Part shown: positions 43,030 through 51,939 of the stretch, one piece after another | Layout of the letters: each line of letters opens with the position of its first letter | Position numbering within the stretch: position 1 is the stretch's first letter | Assembly (NCBI GenBank): GCA_022819945.1 | Contig: JAJEGI010000051.1 | Span: 1 to 64,000 of the forward strand | Source: Candidatus Poribacteria bacterium | Lineage (GTDB): Bacteria > Poribacteria > WGA-4E > WGA-3G | DNA: 64,000 nt | Direction of reading: 5' to 3' | Translations under genes and position numbers: made by a program | The notes under the pieces: generated by a model | Database searches by the model: none | What the model was told of the DNA's origin: nothing | The model's input: the letters and a program-made list of their open reading frames with translations, nothing else

Positions 43030-43256
43030 AGTCTGTGAGCATAACAAGAGGCATCAGATCCTATGTTTCACACTTGCGAAAAATAAAAACGAACCTTTTC
43101 TGAACACACCTGACTAAAGAAGCGAAACTAATTTTTTAAATTTCTTTGCGGTTAATCAGGAAATCTGTTCTTTCGAGCATTAGCGCAAAGGATCCTGCTT
43201 CGCAGTGAGAACCATTGCATTACGGACTACAGTTTTTGAGGGAAAAGAGATATAGC
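43030..43256. other. gene-free spacer between divergent murB and Spy-like genes
   Basis: No credible ORF. The sequence is AT-rich, and the right end merges into the leader-type repeat at 43257. With that repeat the whole gene-free stretch is 42981-43349. Confidence 0.5.
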
Positions 43257-43320
43257 TTGTAATGAAATGGAAAGCGGATCTACGGAAACGTTGCTAACCG
43301 AACTGCAAAGTAATTTGAAA
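43257..43320 (+). repeat. leader-type dispersed repeat, short form, diverged
   Basis: GTAATGAAATGGAAAGCGGA, TCTACGGAAACG, then CTAACCGAACTGCAAAGTAA and TTTGAAATA. Same order as the copy at 26615, with substitutions. It lies 30 nt upstream of the Spy-like gene, which has its own AGGAG. Confidence 0.65.
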
Positions 43321-43349
43321 TAAACCAAAATCTTATAGGAGAAATGAAA

Positions 43350-43874
43350 GTGAAACAGAAATTTTTTGCAATCAGCGCAGTCGTAGTTCTCGCAATCGTC
43401 GGTGTATTTATTTTTCAATATGCAACGTTGGCACAACGTCCAGATCGGAACGATCAGAGTCAACGTGGAAATCGTCAGGGCGGTGATCGAGGGAACAGGG
43501 GTGGTGGTATGGGAATGATGAATCCTATATCTCTCGTTGATAACTCTTGGATTGACTTAACCTTCGCTGTGAAAGTTGACGACGAAACGCTCGTAAAAGC
43601 GCGTCCGATCTATCAGGCGACTCGTGATAAATTCGCAGCTAAGATGGAAGAATTACGCGCCTCCGGTGATTGGCAGGCGATGCGGTCTGAAATACAAAAA
43701 CTTGTCACGACGGTCGGACCCGAATTCCAAGCAGGTCTCAAAGAGGTCTTGACGGCAGAACAAATGAAGAAACTCAACGAATTAACGAAAAAGCGTCAAA
43801 CAGAACAGCAGCAACGCGCGAATCGCTTTGGTGGTGAACGCGGTCGCCGTGGTGGCGGTGGGGGCGGCAGGTAG
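43350..43874 (+). CDS. Spy/CpxP-like periplasmic protein with Gly-rich ends
   Basis: A signal or anchor helix (about 5-25) is followed by an Arg/Gly/Asn-rich stretch, a helical core (about 65-150) with the LTAEQMKKLNEL motif typical of LTxxQ-type Spy/CpxP proteins and heavy-metal-sensor-like proteins, and a GRRGGGGGG tail. Likely periplasmic chaperone or stress-sensing role. GTG at 43350 is preferred to ATG at 43344 because AGGAG (43337-43341) is only 2 nt from the ATG but 8 nt from the GTG. A terminator follows. Confidence 0.68.
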   Translation: MKQKFFAISAVVVLAIVGVFIFQYATLAQRPDRNDQSQRGNRQGGDRGNRGGGMGMMNPISLVDNSWIDLTFAVKVDDETLVKARPIYQATRDKFAAKMEELRASGDWQAMRSEIQKLVTTVGPEFQAGLKEVLTAEQMKKLNELTKKRQTEQQQRANRFGGERGRRGGGGGGR

Positions 43875-43921
43875 TCGTCATTCAGAAGCAGCCGTGCGTC
43901 TCATTTACGCACCTATACCCC

Positions 43922-43954
43922 GGGTCGGGCATGTTGCCTGACCCTGTTCTTTTT
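43922..43954 (+). terminator. intrinsic terminator after the Spy-like gene
   Basis: GGGTCGGGC (43922-43930) pairs with GCCTGACCC (43936-43944), one G-T wobble, loop ATGTT, then TGTTCTTTTT. Position and T tract suit termination of the plus-strand gene. Confidence 0.8.
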
Positions 43955-44010
43955 CGGGCAATCTGTAGGTTGGATTGAACGTTCACATGAAGTTCAATGC
44001 GGAAGAAAAA

Positions 44011-46374
44011 TCATCTGTGGCTACGTTCTTCGACCCAACGAAGAATCATCTCGTGGTTTTCTGTATCACCGTATTGCTGGAACCAGTCAGCAAGTTGTTT
44101 GCCCGTTTTAATGAGAAGTGGGTCCATCTCTTCAGATTTAGATTTCAATGCCAGTTGATATTTTTCGACCGCCGCACTCGTCTGTTTACGTTTGATCAGA
44201 GTAATGGCAAGCGCACATTGAACCTTCGTCAGGGTATCACCTCTCCACCGCCGAATCAGTTGTGATTCTAACGACAATAGATTTCTGAACGCTGGCATGT
44301 TAATTGGATCCTTTCGGAGCACAATTTCAAAACCTGCAAGTGCTTTCTCATGTGTCCCTTGCACAAGGTAGAGATAACCGAGAGTGTTGTAAATCTCGAC
44401 ATTTCGCTTGGATTCAGGAATAGACTCGAATTCAGCAATAGCATCAGCATACTGCCGTTTTCCCATGAGGGCATTCCCGCGTCGAATTCGCAAGTTTATC
44501 TGCTCCTCCTTCGCTTGTAGATTCCCCGGTTCTTGTGCTAAAACGCGGGACACTTCGATGGCGGCACGCTCGTAGTTCCCAGCACCCTGATAGGCGTTTG
44601 CCAAACTCAAACGCAAATTCAGGTCAGTAGGCGAAAGTCGAAGTGCCTCTTGAAGCAGCTGAACCGCTGTCGTGTACGCATCTTTATCGCTGAGGTTTCG
44701 GGCATAGTGGTGGTAGGCAGCAATCAGATTATGTAGCGCATGCTCGGCATTCGGATCGGTATTGTAAACGTGTTTAAATGCCGAGAGTGCCTCCGCGTAG
44801 TCGCCTTTTTTCAGATATAACTCCCCAAGTAAATTGCGGATCTGCATTTCGTGCGGGTGAAGTTTCTGTAATTCGAGATATGCCTCGATGGCTTCGTCTA
44901 ATTCACCCGCCTCGTTATGTGCATCTGCCTTTCGGCTGAACGCGTCGCCTAAATTTGTACGGGCAACACCGAGCGTCGGCATTAACAACAACGCGTCGCG
45001 ATACGCTTCAATTGCCGCATCCCACTCACCGCGGTTTCGCAGGGCGACTCCATAGTTGTTATAGCATTCTGCAAGATGGTGCTTCGTGAGTGTATCGACA
45101 GGATTGATATCCATTGCTTTCTGATAACAATCGATTGCAGTTTCAAATTGTCCTGCTTGCGCGTATCCGTTGCCCATGAGTTGATAGGTCGGGGCGTCAA
45201 GCGGATCCATCCGAAGCACCCTTTCAAAAATGGCAGTTGCAGTCTCAAAGTCTTTTGTTGCTAACGCTTTGAACCCCTTGGCGCGGAGGAGTTGATGTAA
45301 ATTTCGCCGCGCAGCCTTATGATACGGGGCGATGTGAAGTGCCTTCTCAAACGCGTGTATCGCCTTTTCAACCTCTTTTTTATCATAGTAGAAAATGCCG
45401 AGCGTATTGTAGTCCGCCGGCGACGGTTTCTGGGTTACTCGTTTCTCAAGGAGCGCGATCGCCTCATGAGTCCTTCCTGTTTCGTGGTAGGCTTGAATCA
45501 GTTTCTCTATTGCCGGTTGAAACTTAGTATCTAACTGTCGACAAGTCAGGAAACTCGCGATTGCGGATGCTATATCGCCTTTATCAAAGTAGACAGTACC
45601 AAGCAGATAATGAAGCCGAAGGTGTTTTTTCTTATCCGCGTAAGGCCTCTCTTGAATCTCAGCGTTCAAAACCTTGATCGCGATGTCGTGTTGTGACGTA
45701 TTAAGCGGGGTATCATAAAGCCTACGCAACGTAGTTATATCACGCGTAGATGGGTGTTGCGCTGTTGCTGTCGGGTAACTGATATCACCGGGGTGTGGAC
45801 TATGCCCCCATAACCCGAGGGCATGTCCAAATTCATGCAGACACACCGTCCGCATCTCTTCTTGTGATAATTCACCGATAGTACCATCGCCTTCTAACAT
45901 GAGGATAACCTCAACGGTAAACGGCGGCGAAGCATCCGAGGCAACCTGATCCTGTACAACCGTCTGTTTTGTATCCATAAGACGTGTAAGCTCCGCACTG
46001 CCAAGTCTCATGTCCTGAAAGTCACTGTAGAGACCGCTGTGCCCCCAACTGACGCGGATGTCCGCGTTCTGAGGGATCTCCGTCTCTTCAAAGCGGATGT
46101 CGCCGGTACTGGCGTTTTGCCATTCTTGCATAGCGTACCGGATTTCAGGTAGATATGGACTCTCTTTCAGGACAGGCGAGATGTACACCTGAATCGGCAT
46201 TTCCGTAAAACGCGTGATTCTCCCGTGAGAAAAAAGAGTAATATGGTCGAAGTAATCGGTAGGCGGCGATGGATACACTACACGATCTAAAACATCCGCT
46301 GCCGGTGCCGGTGTTATAAATGTGAAGACGATAAAAGTAACACTGAAAAGAATCTGTAAAGTTCTCACTGACAT
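44011..46374 (-). CDS. secreted matrixin-like metalloprotease with long TPR array
   Basis: Signal peptide at about 1-25 (PAPAA). Residues about 55-215 hold a zinc-metalloprotease-like domain with HEFGHALGLWGH, the HExxHxxGxxH motif of matrixins/metzincins. From about 220 to the end some 14 TPR-like units follow. An exported protease docked by TPRs is the likely role. ATG at 46374 is chosen for AAGGAAGA about 8 nt upstream; the open frame runs to 46419 and would overlap the channel gene. It follows that gene by 28 bp, so both may be co-transcribed. Confidence 0.85.
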   Translation of the reverse strand: MSVRTLQILFSVTFIVFTFITPAPAADVLDRVVYPSPPTDYFDHITLFSHGRITRFTEMPIQVYISPVLKESPYLPEIRYAMQEWQNASTGDIRFEETEIPQNADIRVSWGHSGLYSDFQDMRLGSAELTRLMDTKQTVVQDQVASDASPPFTVEVILMLEGDGTIGELSQEEMRTVCLHEFGHALGLWGHSPHPGDISYPTATAQHPSTRDITTLRRLYDTPLNTSQHDIAIKVLNAEIQERPYADKKKHLRLHYLLGTVYFDKGDIASAIASFLTCRQLDTKFQPAIEKLIQAYHETGRTHEAIALLEKRVTQKPSPADYNTLGIFYYDKKEVEKAIHAFEKALHIAPYHKAARRNLHQLLRAKGFKALATKDFETATAIFERVLRMDPLDAPTYQLMGNGYAQAGQFETAIDCYQKAMDINPVDTLTKHHLAECYNNYGVALRNRGEWDAAIEAYRDALLLMPTLGVARTNLGDAFSRKADAHNEAGELDEAIEAYLELQKLHPHEMQIRNLLGELYLKKGDYAEALSAFKHVYNTDPNAEHALHNLIAAYHHYARNLSDKDAYTTAVQLLQEALRLSPTDLNLRLSLANAYQGAGNYERAAIEVSRVLAQEPGNLQAKEEQINLRIRRGNALMGKRQYADAIAEFESIPESKRNVEIYNTLGYLYLVQGTHEKALAGFEIVLRKDPINMPAFRNLLSLESQLIRRWRGDTLTKVQCALAITLIKRKQTSAAVEKYQLALKSKSEEMDPLLIKTGKQLADWFQQYGDTENHEMILRWVEERSHR

Positions 46375-46402
46375 AGAAAATTCTTCCTTTTTGATGTCCG
46401 AA

Positions 46403-47560
46403 CTAACTCCGACTCGCAAATTTATTTGCGAAGATACTGATTAACCCGCCTAACATCACATACCCAAAGATAACCTCCAGCGTAACGAGAAAACGCGCAA
46501 AGGCATTGTCCGCTACGACATCCCCAAAACCGAGGGTCGTGAAGGTGACAACACTAAAATAGAAACAGCTCCAGAAAGTTAAGGGTTCGCCGCTATACGT
46601 ATCTGTGGTTTGATCAAATTGCGGGGCAAAATCTCGTAACAATGTCGGTATCCACGTCGGGAGGGGCATATACGCGCAGGCAAACAGAAATGCAAAGAAG
46701 AGGGACCAGAATGCCCAAAGCACTAAACTCCGTCCGTAATCGGAGCTCCATCGCCATAAGTGCGCCAACACGGGATTCGCCTGATTGAAAGCACGGATGA
46801 ACTGCTGGTCAGCTACATAACGTTTAAAAAACGGGTTCGCGACTTCATCCACGTGTTGGCTATCCAGATAGAATTCGGTGGCACGATGCGGCTTCTTCTT
46901 AAGTTTCGCGCTGATTTCGGGAAAGAGTGTGTTCGGAACATACTGCACATCGCGAAAGGCTGCAACAGAAAAGAACTGCGCGGCAGTGAAGTTGGCGGTC
47001 CCGAGAAATGTAGCGTTATTGAACGCTGTTGTTTCAGGAAACAATGCGCCGGTGCAGTCAAGTATGCCTTGGAACAACGCGCTCCGAAAATTGACTTCAT
47101 TGTGGAAGTTCGTCTCGTGGAATACGACGTTTTCACGGAATTGGACCCTATGGAAATCAGCAACGTTGTAAAATCTCGCTCGCCAAAAACTGGCACTCTT
47201 GTGGAAAATCGCACTATGAAAATCAGCGCGCCGCTGGAAGATGGTCTCACGGAATGCACAGGTACTGTGTAAAATGGCTTCATCGAGATCAAGGTCCGCC
47301 TCAAAGAGCGTGCGCCGAAAATCTACCTCTCTTTCAAAGACAACCGTTCGGAAATTAACAATATTTTTAAATGTACACCCGATGCAAGAAAGGCTTTTGT
47401 TGAGGAGAATCCGATCATAACTGTCGCGTTCCATTTCAATGGAAAAGATGTCAACGACCCCTTCAATGATGCAGTTCGTGAATATAATGGAGGCCGCATC
47501 ACTTTGGAGTGCCTCAAGGAATTCTTTTGCTTTAATGGTTTCACCGTGCTTTTCGTACAT
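46403..47560 (-). CDS. pentapeptide-repeat protein fused to a two-TM potassium channel (paralogue 1)
   Basis: Residues about 60-220 have five-residue periodicity with Phe or Leu at the centre and A-D/N before it (ADFHSAIF, ANFTAAQF), a right-handed quadrilateral beta helix. A linker leads to two membrane helices (about 280-303 and 358-380) around a pore loop FYFSVVTFTTLGFGD, with TLGFGD as the K+-type selectivity filter. It is a cytoplasmic-domain-gated K+ channel candidate. The regulatory ligand is unknown. AAAGGTAGAG before the ATG. A close relative lies at 51940. Confidence 0.82.
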   Translation of the reverse strand: MYEKHGETIKAKEFLEALQSDAASIIFTNCIIEGVVDIFSIEMERDSYDRILLNKSLSCIGCTFKNIVNFRTVVFEREVDFRRTLFEADLDLDEAILHSTCAFRETIFQRRADFHSAIFHKSASFWRARFYNVADFHRVQFRENVVFHETNFHNEVNFRSALFQGILDCTGALFPETTAFNNATFLGTANFTAAQFFSVAAFRDVQYVPNTLFPEISAKLKKKPHRATEFYLDSQHVDEVANPFFKRYVADQQFIRAFNQANPVLAHLWRWSSDYGRSLVLWAFWSLFFAFLFACAYMPLPTWIPTLLRDFAPQFDQTTDTYSGEPLTFWSCFYFSVVTFTTLGFGDVVADNAFARFLVTLEVIFGYVMLGGLISIFANKFASRS

Positions 47561-47623
47561 CTCTACCTTTTACCTTGATATGTGTTTTTACGAGCAAATG
47601 TCCTTTTTTCGCTGGGTGCCAAC

Positions 47624-49057
47624 TTAAAATTCTGCCAAAAGATCGGCAAGCGGATTTTCGAGAACAGGTTCCGCTTCCGGCTGCACGATAGCATGACTCC
47701 TACCCTCTTTAAGATGGTAGACTTCCACCTCATCAGGATTTAACCAACATAACTTCGGGGTGAGTCCTTCTATCTCTGCAGCAGCCTCGGATCTTTTTTC
47801 CGACAATTGTCCAGCAGTTAATAGATTTTTAAGAACCGCCAATAAATACGGGCTATGGGTTGTCATGACAATCTGGCTATCAATCTGATTCCGCATCAGG
47901 GCGATAATATGCATGAGGTGTTTTTGTGCTATCGGATGTAGGTGTGCTTCCGGTTCTTCGATCACTCGAAAGATGACTTCATTGTAAAGCATATTCATAA
48001 ACATATCTTGTAGAATCCGTATAATGTTTTGCTGTCCTGTTGATGCCTTTTCTAAGAAAGCCGCGTTCTCGCCGGTCGGATGCAAAAAGAGTCGAGATTC
48101 AGAAATCTCGCCTGTAACGTCATATTCGGTGTCTAAGATGCATGAGATTTCTTGAAGTAAAAATTCCATCATCGGTTTATCAATGCTATCTGATTCCGCT
48201 TCAGCCTTTTCATCGAAAATGTTGTGAAAATTCTTTGTGCTAAAGGTGTCAAGAAATTCCTCATTCTTTTCCAAGAAGCGTGCAATGAGATGTAGGTTCG
48301 CACGCGGACGAGTTGCAGCACGCGTTTGGAGATCGCTTTTTATACCGCCGTAGAAGATCCTCTTAAGAGCATCAGGATAGTTAACAGCGATGTTCCTATC
48401 CGCAGGAATGAAAAGACTGTCGCGGTAGGTACCAGCTAACTTCTCAGTAATGTCGCCTATCCCGATTGCCACCTTTAATATGAAAAAAAAACGCTCATTT
48501 GTTTTAGCCGTCTGTTCGTTGTCCTCTGAAGATACTTCTGTTTTTGCCGGTGGATCGACATCCGTTGTCCCACCAGGTAATTGTTTTTTATCAAGTCCTT
48601 TCAACTTTTCTTGTAAGGCGTAACAGAGATTTTCGACTTCATCCATAACGGCAGGCAGCTCAATATTAAGCGTGTTTTCATCGTCTGATGTCAGCCTAAT
48701 CGCGCTTTCCGCGCTGTAGTGGTATGTAATTTCAAACGGTTTTATGGGGGCATCATTTCCCGTGGTTCGTGTTAACTCGCTAACGCTGCCAAAAAACTCT
48801 CGGAATTTATACGTGATTTGTGCGCGAAATACTGTAGACAGATCCTGTGGCGCAGGTTTCAGATTTTCTGGTGGGTAAGTGTTAATTTGTTTGATGTATT
48901 GACGAAAGTCACGGATTAACTCGTGAAAAAAGTAGAGCAGCTTCGCAAGAACGCTTTTACCACTGGCTGTCGCGCCGATGAAAACGACTAAGGTTTTATC
49001 CATGTCGATCTCTGCTTCTCGGATATTTATAAAGTTTTTGACAACCAGTTTGGGCAT
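47624..49057 (-). CDS. SMC/RecF-type AAA ATPase
   Basis: Walker A GATASGKS at residues 28-35 follows an N-terminal NFINIREAEIDM of the type seen in RecF/OLD/SMC-like proteins. The signature-like region SGQ (TGQQNIIRIL) and Walker B-like VIEEPEAHLHP, then MTTHSPYLLAVLKNLL, are typical. Coiled or variable sequence lies between (about 130-330). No TOPRIM or nuclease domain can be seen, so it is not a full OLD nuclease. Such ATPases often act in DNA repair or defence systems with a partner; here no partner is obvious. It lies between the channel gene and an oxidoreductase. Confidence 0.8.
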   Translation of the reverse strand: MPKLVVKNFINIREAEIDMDKTLVVFIGATASGKSVLAKLLYFFHELIRDFRQYIKQINTYPPENLKPAPQDLSTVFRAQITYKFREFFGSVSELTRTTGNDAPIKPFEITYHYSAESAIRLTSDDENTLNIELPAVMDEVENLCYALQEKLKGLDKKQLPGGTTDVDPPAKTEVSSEDNEQTAKTNERFFFILKVAIGIGDITEKLAGTYRDSLFIPADRNIAVNYPDALKRIFYGGIKSDLQTRAATRPRANLHLIARFLEKNEEFLDTFSTKNFHNIFDEKAEAESDSIDKPMMEFLLQEISCILDTEYDVTGEISESRLFLHPTGENAAFLEKASTGQQNIIRILQDMFMNMLYNEVIFRVIEEPEAHLHPIAQKHLMHIIALMRNQIDSQIVMTTHSPYLLAVLKNLLTAGQLSEKRSEAAAEIEGLTPKLCWLNPDEVEVYHLKEGRSHAIVQPEAEPVLENPLADLLAEF

Positions 49058-49102
49058 AGGGTTTCCATAATATTAAGGAGACTTAAGAACAAAAACGCAG
49101 CC

Positions 49103-49247
49103 TGTAACGAAGTGGAAGGGTTTTGCAATGTAATACAAGGAACGGATGTAGTCTAATCCCAGACTAAATCCCATGTTTCTTCAGATCTACGGAAAGAGGC
49201 TTGAAGTAACAACCTACCTGACCGAACCGCAAGGAAATTTAAAAAAC
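49103..49247 (+). repeat. leader-type dispersed repeat, long form, not next to a gene start
   Basis: TGTAACGAAGTGGAAGGG, TTTCTTCAGATCTACGGAA, CTACCTGACCGAACCGCAAG, GAAATTTAAAAAAC. It points into the 3' end of the minus-strand oxidoreductase (stop at 49250), so this copy cannot act as a translation leader. Together with 49058-49102 it is the whole spacer. Confidence 0.7.
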
Positions 49248-49249
49248 GT

Positions 49250-50410
49250 TTAACCGGGAATCTGTGCCCATCCTTTGCTTGCCCGAATCGCATCAATAGC
49301 GATTTGGTAACGCCAACCGTCTTGAAATGTTAAATAGGGCGCGTGGGGGCGGTCCTCAATATCCGCAAGGAAATCTCGAACGAGCGCAACCCATTTGTTT
49401 TGGATGTCGTCCCCGATACGTGGTAGATCATCTGTTAAAGTTTGCGGAACAGGCAATTCTTCGCTCGATTCACCAACATGTTTTGTAATAGGTGATAGGA
49501 TATGTCCGCCACTGCCAACAAGCGTTCCATGCCGACCATAGAAATACCACCCACCTTTTGGAGAATGGGTCGGCACACCGGGGTGCGTACGCATTGTTAC
49601 GAGGATACTCTCTTCAATATCCGAACCCGCTGAAGGTTCCAATTTAAAGAACGCCGAATAATCCCATTCCGCATCACATACCCGCCACTCAAGTTTTGAT
49701 GCCGCCTCAGTTGTAATTTCTTTACTCCGCCAGACCCGAAAATCGCGAATCTCCGGCACAACCGGTGCTTTCCTGATAGCCGTTTTGGATTCACCGACAG
49801 CCGAGACGACTTTCATACCTGTCATCCGTTCCAACATACCGAGCCGATGTGTGAGTCCATTGTTCAAGGCACCGCCCCCGTGCGCCAATGAACTCATCCA
49901 ATTCCACGGCTTCACTGTATTTGAGGACCTATCACTTGGAATCCGACGACTGTATCCGATATCGACTGCTGTTAACTCTCCGATAACGCGCTGTTGCGTC
50001 AACAGTTCCCGCACGTAAGCGACGCTTGGATCGTATAGATGCGTTGCGGCGAACCCGTGTTTCAACCCGGTGTCTTTGATGAGATTATAGATGTGTTCGG
50101 CTTCTTCTGCAGTAAGTGCTAACGGTTTCTCGCTGATGATATGGCACCCAAGCGCTACCGCCAATTCAATGACCTCAGTCCGCAGAATCGCAGGTGTCGT
50201 AAGCGCGACGATGTCCGGTTTATGTTTCAGCAGGCTCTTTCGCCAATCCGTTGAAGCCTCTCGCACGCCTAACCCTGACGCAACTTTCTGCACGACATCT
50301 GGTTTTCTGGCACAGATCGCTAACACTTCAACCCCATAGTGCTGAAACGCCTTTGTATGTCCTTCTGCCGACCACCCTGCACCGACAACAATCGCTTTTA
50401 AGTTTTTCAT
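49250..50410 (-). CDS. Gfo/Idh/MocA family oxidoreductase
   Basis: Rossmann motif GAGWSAEGHTKAF at the N-terminus, ISEKPLALT as the family loop, and the domain-2 segment ALNNGLTHRLGMLERM carries the His. Length (386) is a little above average. Its start overlaps the stop of the DUF1501 gene upstream (TAATG), so the two are co-translated. In this phylum such enzymes are often beside secreted sulfatase-like and DUF1501 genes; a role in glycan or polyol use is possible. Confidence 0.88.
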   Translation of the reverse strand: MKNLKAIVVGAGWSAEGHTKAFQHYGVEVLAICARKPDVVQKVASGLGVREASTDWRKSLLKHKPDIVALTTPAILRTEVIELAVALGCHIISEKPLALTAEEAEHIYNLIKDTGLKHGFAATHLYDPSVAYVRELLTQQRVIGELTAVDIGYSRRIPSDRSSNTVKPWNWMSSLAHGGGALNNGLTHRLGMLERMTGMKVVSAVGESKTAIRKAPVVPEIRDFRVWRSKEITTEAASKLEWRVCDAEWDYSAFFKLEPSAGSDIEESILVTMRTHPGVPTHSPKGGWYFYGRHGTLVGSGGHILSPITKHVGESSEELPVPQTLTDDLPRIGDDIQNKWVALVRDFLADIEDRPHAPYLTFQDGWRYQIAIDAIRASKGWAQIPG

Positions 50411-51891
50411 TATGCCAATATCTCGTTGACGACCCGTGATTTCTCTTCGACACCTGTTAACCGATGGTCAAGCCCTTGAAACTTGTAGGTCAACCGTTCG
50501 TGGTCAATGCCGAGTTGATGGAGAATCGTAGCGTTTAGGTCGCGAACAGAGACGGGATCTTTGATGATATTGTAACTAAAATCGTCGGTTTCGCCGTGGA
50601 CGATCCCGCTTTTTATCTCAGCACCAGCCATCCACATCGTGAAGCATTTCGGGTGATGATCGCGTCCGTAGTTATCTTTCTTAAGCGCGCCTTGGCAATA
50701 AACAGTGCGTCCAAATTCACCACCCCAGATAACGAGCGTATCGTCAAGCATACCGCGTTGTTTCAGGTCTTGGACAAGTGCTGTTGACGGTTGATCAATG
50801 TCGCGTGCTTGGTTACGGATGTCCTTCGGCAGGTTTCCATGCTGGTCCCACCCACGATGGAAAATTTGGACGAGGCGGACATCGCGTTCCATCATCCGAC
50901 GCGCAAGGATACAACAGTGCGCAAATGTACCGGGGGTGTTAACATCGGGACCGTACATCTCTAAAACGTTGGCAGGTTCCTGCGTCAGGTCTGTGAGTTC
51001 AGGGACAGACGACTGCATCCGAAACGCCATCTCATATTGTGAGATACGCGCGTGCGTTTCGGGATCACCGACTTCTTCGTAAAGTTCCTCGTTGAGTTTG
51101 ACCAACGAATCCAGCATCCGTTTTCGTGCGTCTTCACTCATGCCTTTCGGATTTGAGAGGAATAGCACCGGGTCCCCTTGGCTACGCAGCAACACGCCTT
51201 GGTGTTCGGACGGTAGGAATCCGGCACCCCAGAGCCGGTTATAAAGGGCTTGTGCTGATTTTCTGCCTGTCCATGTAGCATTCATCACAATAAAAGACGG
51301 GAGGTTATTGTTTTCAGTGCCTAACCCATAACTCAGCCATGCACCGAGGCTCGGTTTACCGGGCGTCTCGTTGCCAGTACAAACATAAGTGATCGCCGGA
51401 TCGTGGTTAATCGCCTCGGTATGTACCGATTTAATAATCGCAAGGTCTTTCACCATCGAAGCCGTATGCGGTAGCAGTTCACTGAGCCACGCACCATCGC
51501 TGCCGTTGTCGTGCTGCTTGAATTCAAAGATAGAAGGCGCGATCGGGAAACGGTTCTGACCGGAAGTCATCGTCGTGAGGCGTTGCCCCATCCGCACGGT
51601 TTCAGGTAACTCTTTATCAAACCATTCCCCCATCTTCGGTTTATAGTCATACAGATCCATCTGCGACGGCGCGCCGGACATGAAGAGATAGATCGCACGT
51701 TTCGCTTTCGGCGCGAAATGGGGGAGTTCAGGCAAGCCGCCAACCCGCGTTCCCGCTTGCTGTTCGAGGGCATTTGCAACACTACTGGGTAGCAATGAGG
51801 CGAGGGCTGCACCACCGAGCCCCATCGCACATTTCCCAAAAAATTGGCGGCGCGTTTCAAGTTTCAGATATTCTTTAATTGGATCCACCAT
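50410..51891 (-). CDS. DUF1501 (sulfatase-like) exported protein, paralogue 1
   Basis: A twin-arginine-type opening ([24 protein letters not shown]) suggests Tat export. The body matches DUF1501, a family in the alkaline-phosphatase/sulfatase clan: [26 protein letters not shown], then [12 protein letters not shown], then [10 protein letters not shown] and [10 protein letters not shown] with metal-binding His and Asp. DUF1501 proteins usually pair with PSCyt/PSD1 proteins, one of which lies upstream in this cluster; the substrate is unknown. AAGGAG is only 3 nt from ATG 51891 and 6 nt from the next codon GTG, so either may start. Nearly identical to the gene at 53183. Confidence 0.9.
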   Translation of the reverse strand: MVDPIKEYLKLETRRQFFGKCAMGLGGAALASLLPSSVANALEQQAGTRVGGLPELPHFAPKAKRAIYLFMSGAPSQMDLYDYKPKMGEWFDKELPETVRMGQRLTTMTSGQNRFPIAPSIFEFKQHDNGSDGAWLSELLPHTASMVKDLAIIKSVHTEAINHDPAITYVCTGNETPGKPSLGAWLSYGLGTENNNLPSFIVMNATWTGRKSAQALYNRLWGAGFLPSEHQGVLLRSQGDPVLFLSNPKGMSEDARKRMLDSLVKLNEELYEEVGDPETHARISQYEMAFRMQSSVPELTDLTQEPANVLEMYGPDVNTPGTFAHCCILARRMMERDVRLVQIFHRGWDQHGNLPKDIRNQARDIDQPSTALVQDLKQRGMLDDTLVIWGGEFGRTVYCQGALKKDNYGRDHHPKCFTMWMAGAEIKSGIVHGETDDFSYNIIKDPVSVRDLNATILHQLGIDHERLTYKFQGLDHRLTGVEEKSRVVNEILA

Positions 51892-51939
51892 TGACTCCTT
51901 TACGATGTTGTTCCTTAATCCAGACATTAGCACTGAATT

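Noticed and set aside
46760..47272. Plus-strand open frame of 170 codons
   Set aside because: It is antisense to the pentapeptide-repeat channel gene, whose periodic sequence keeps the opposite strand open.
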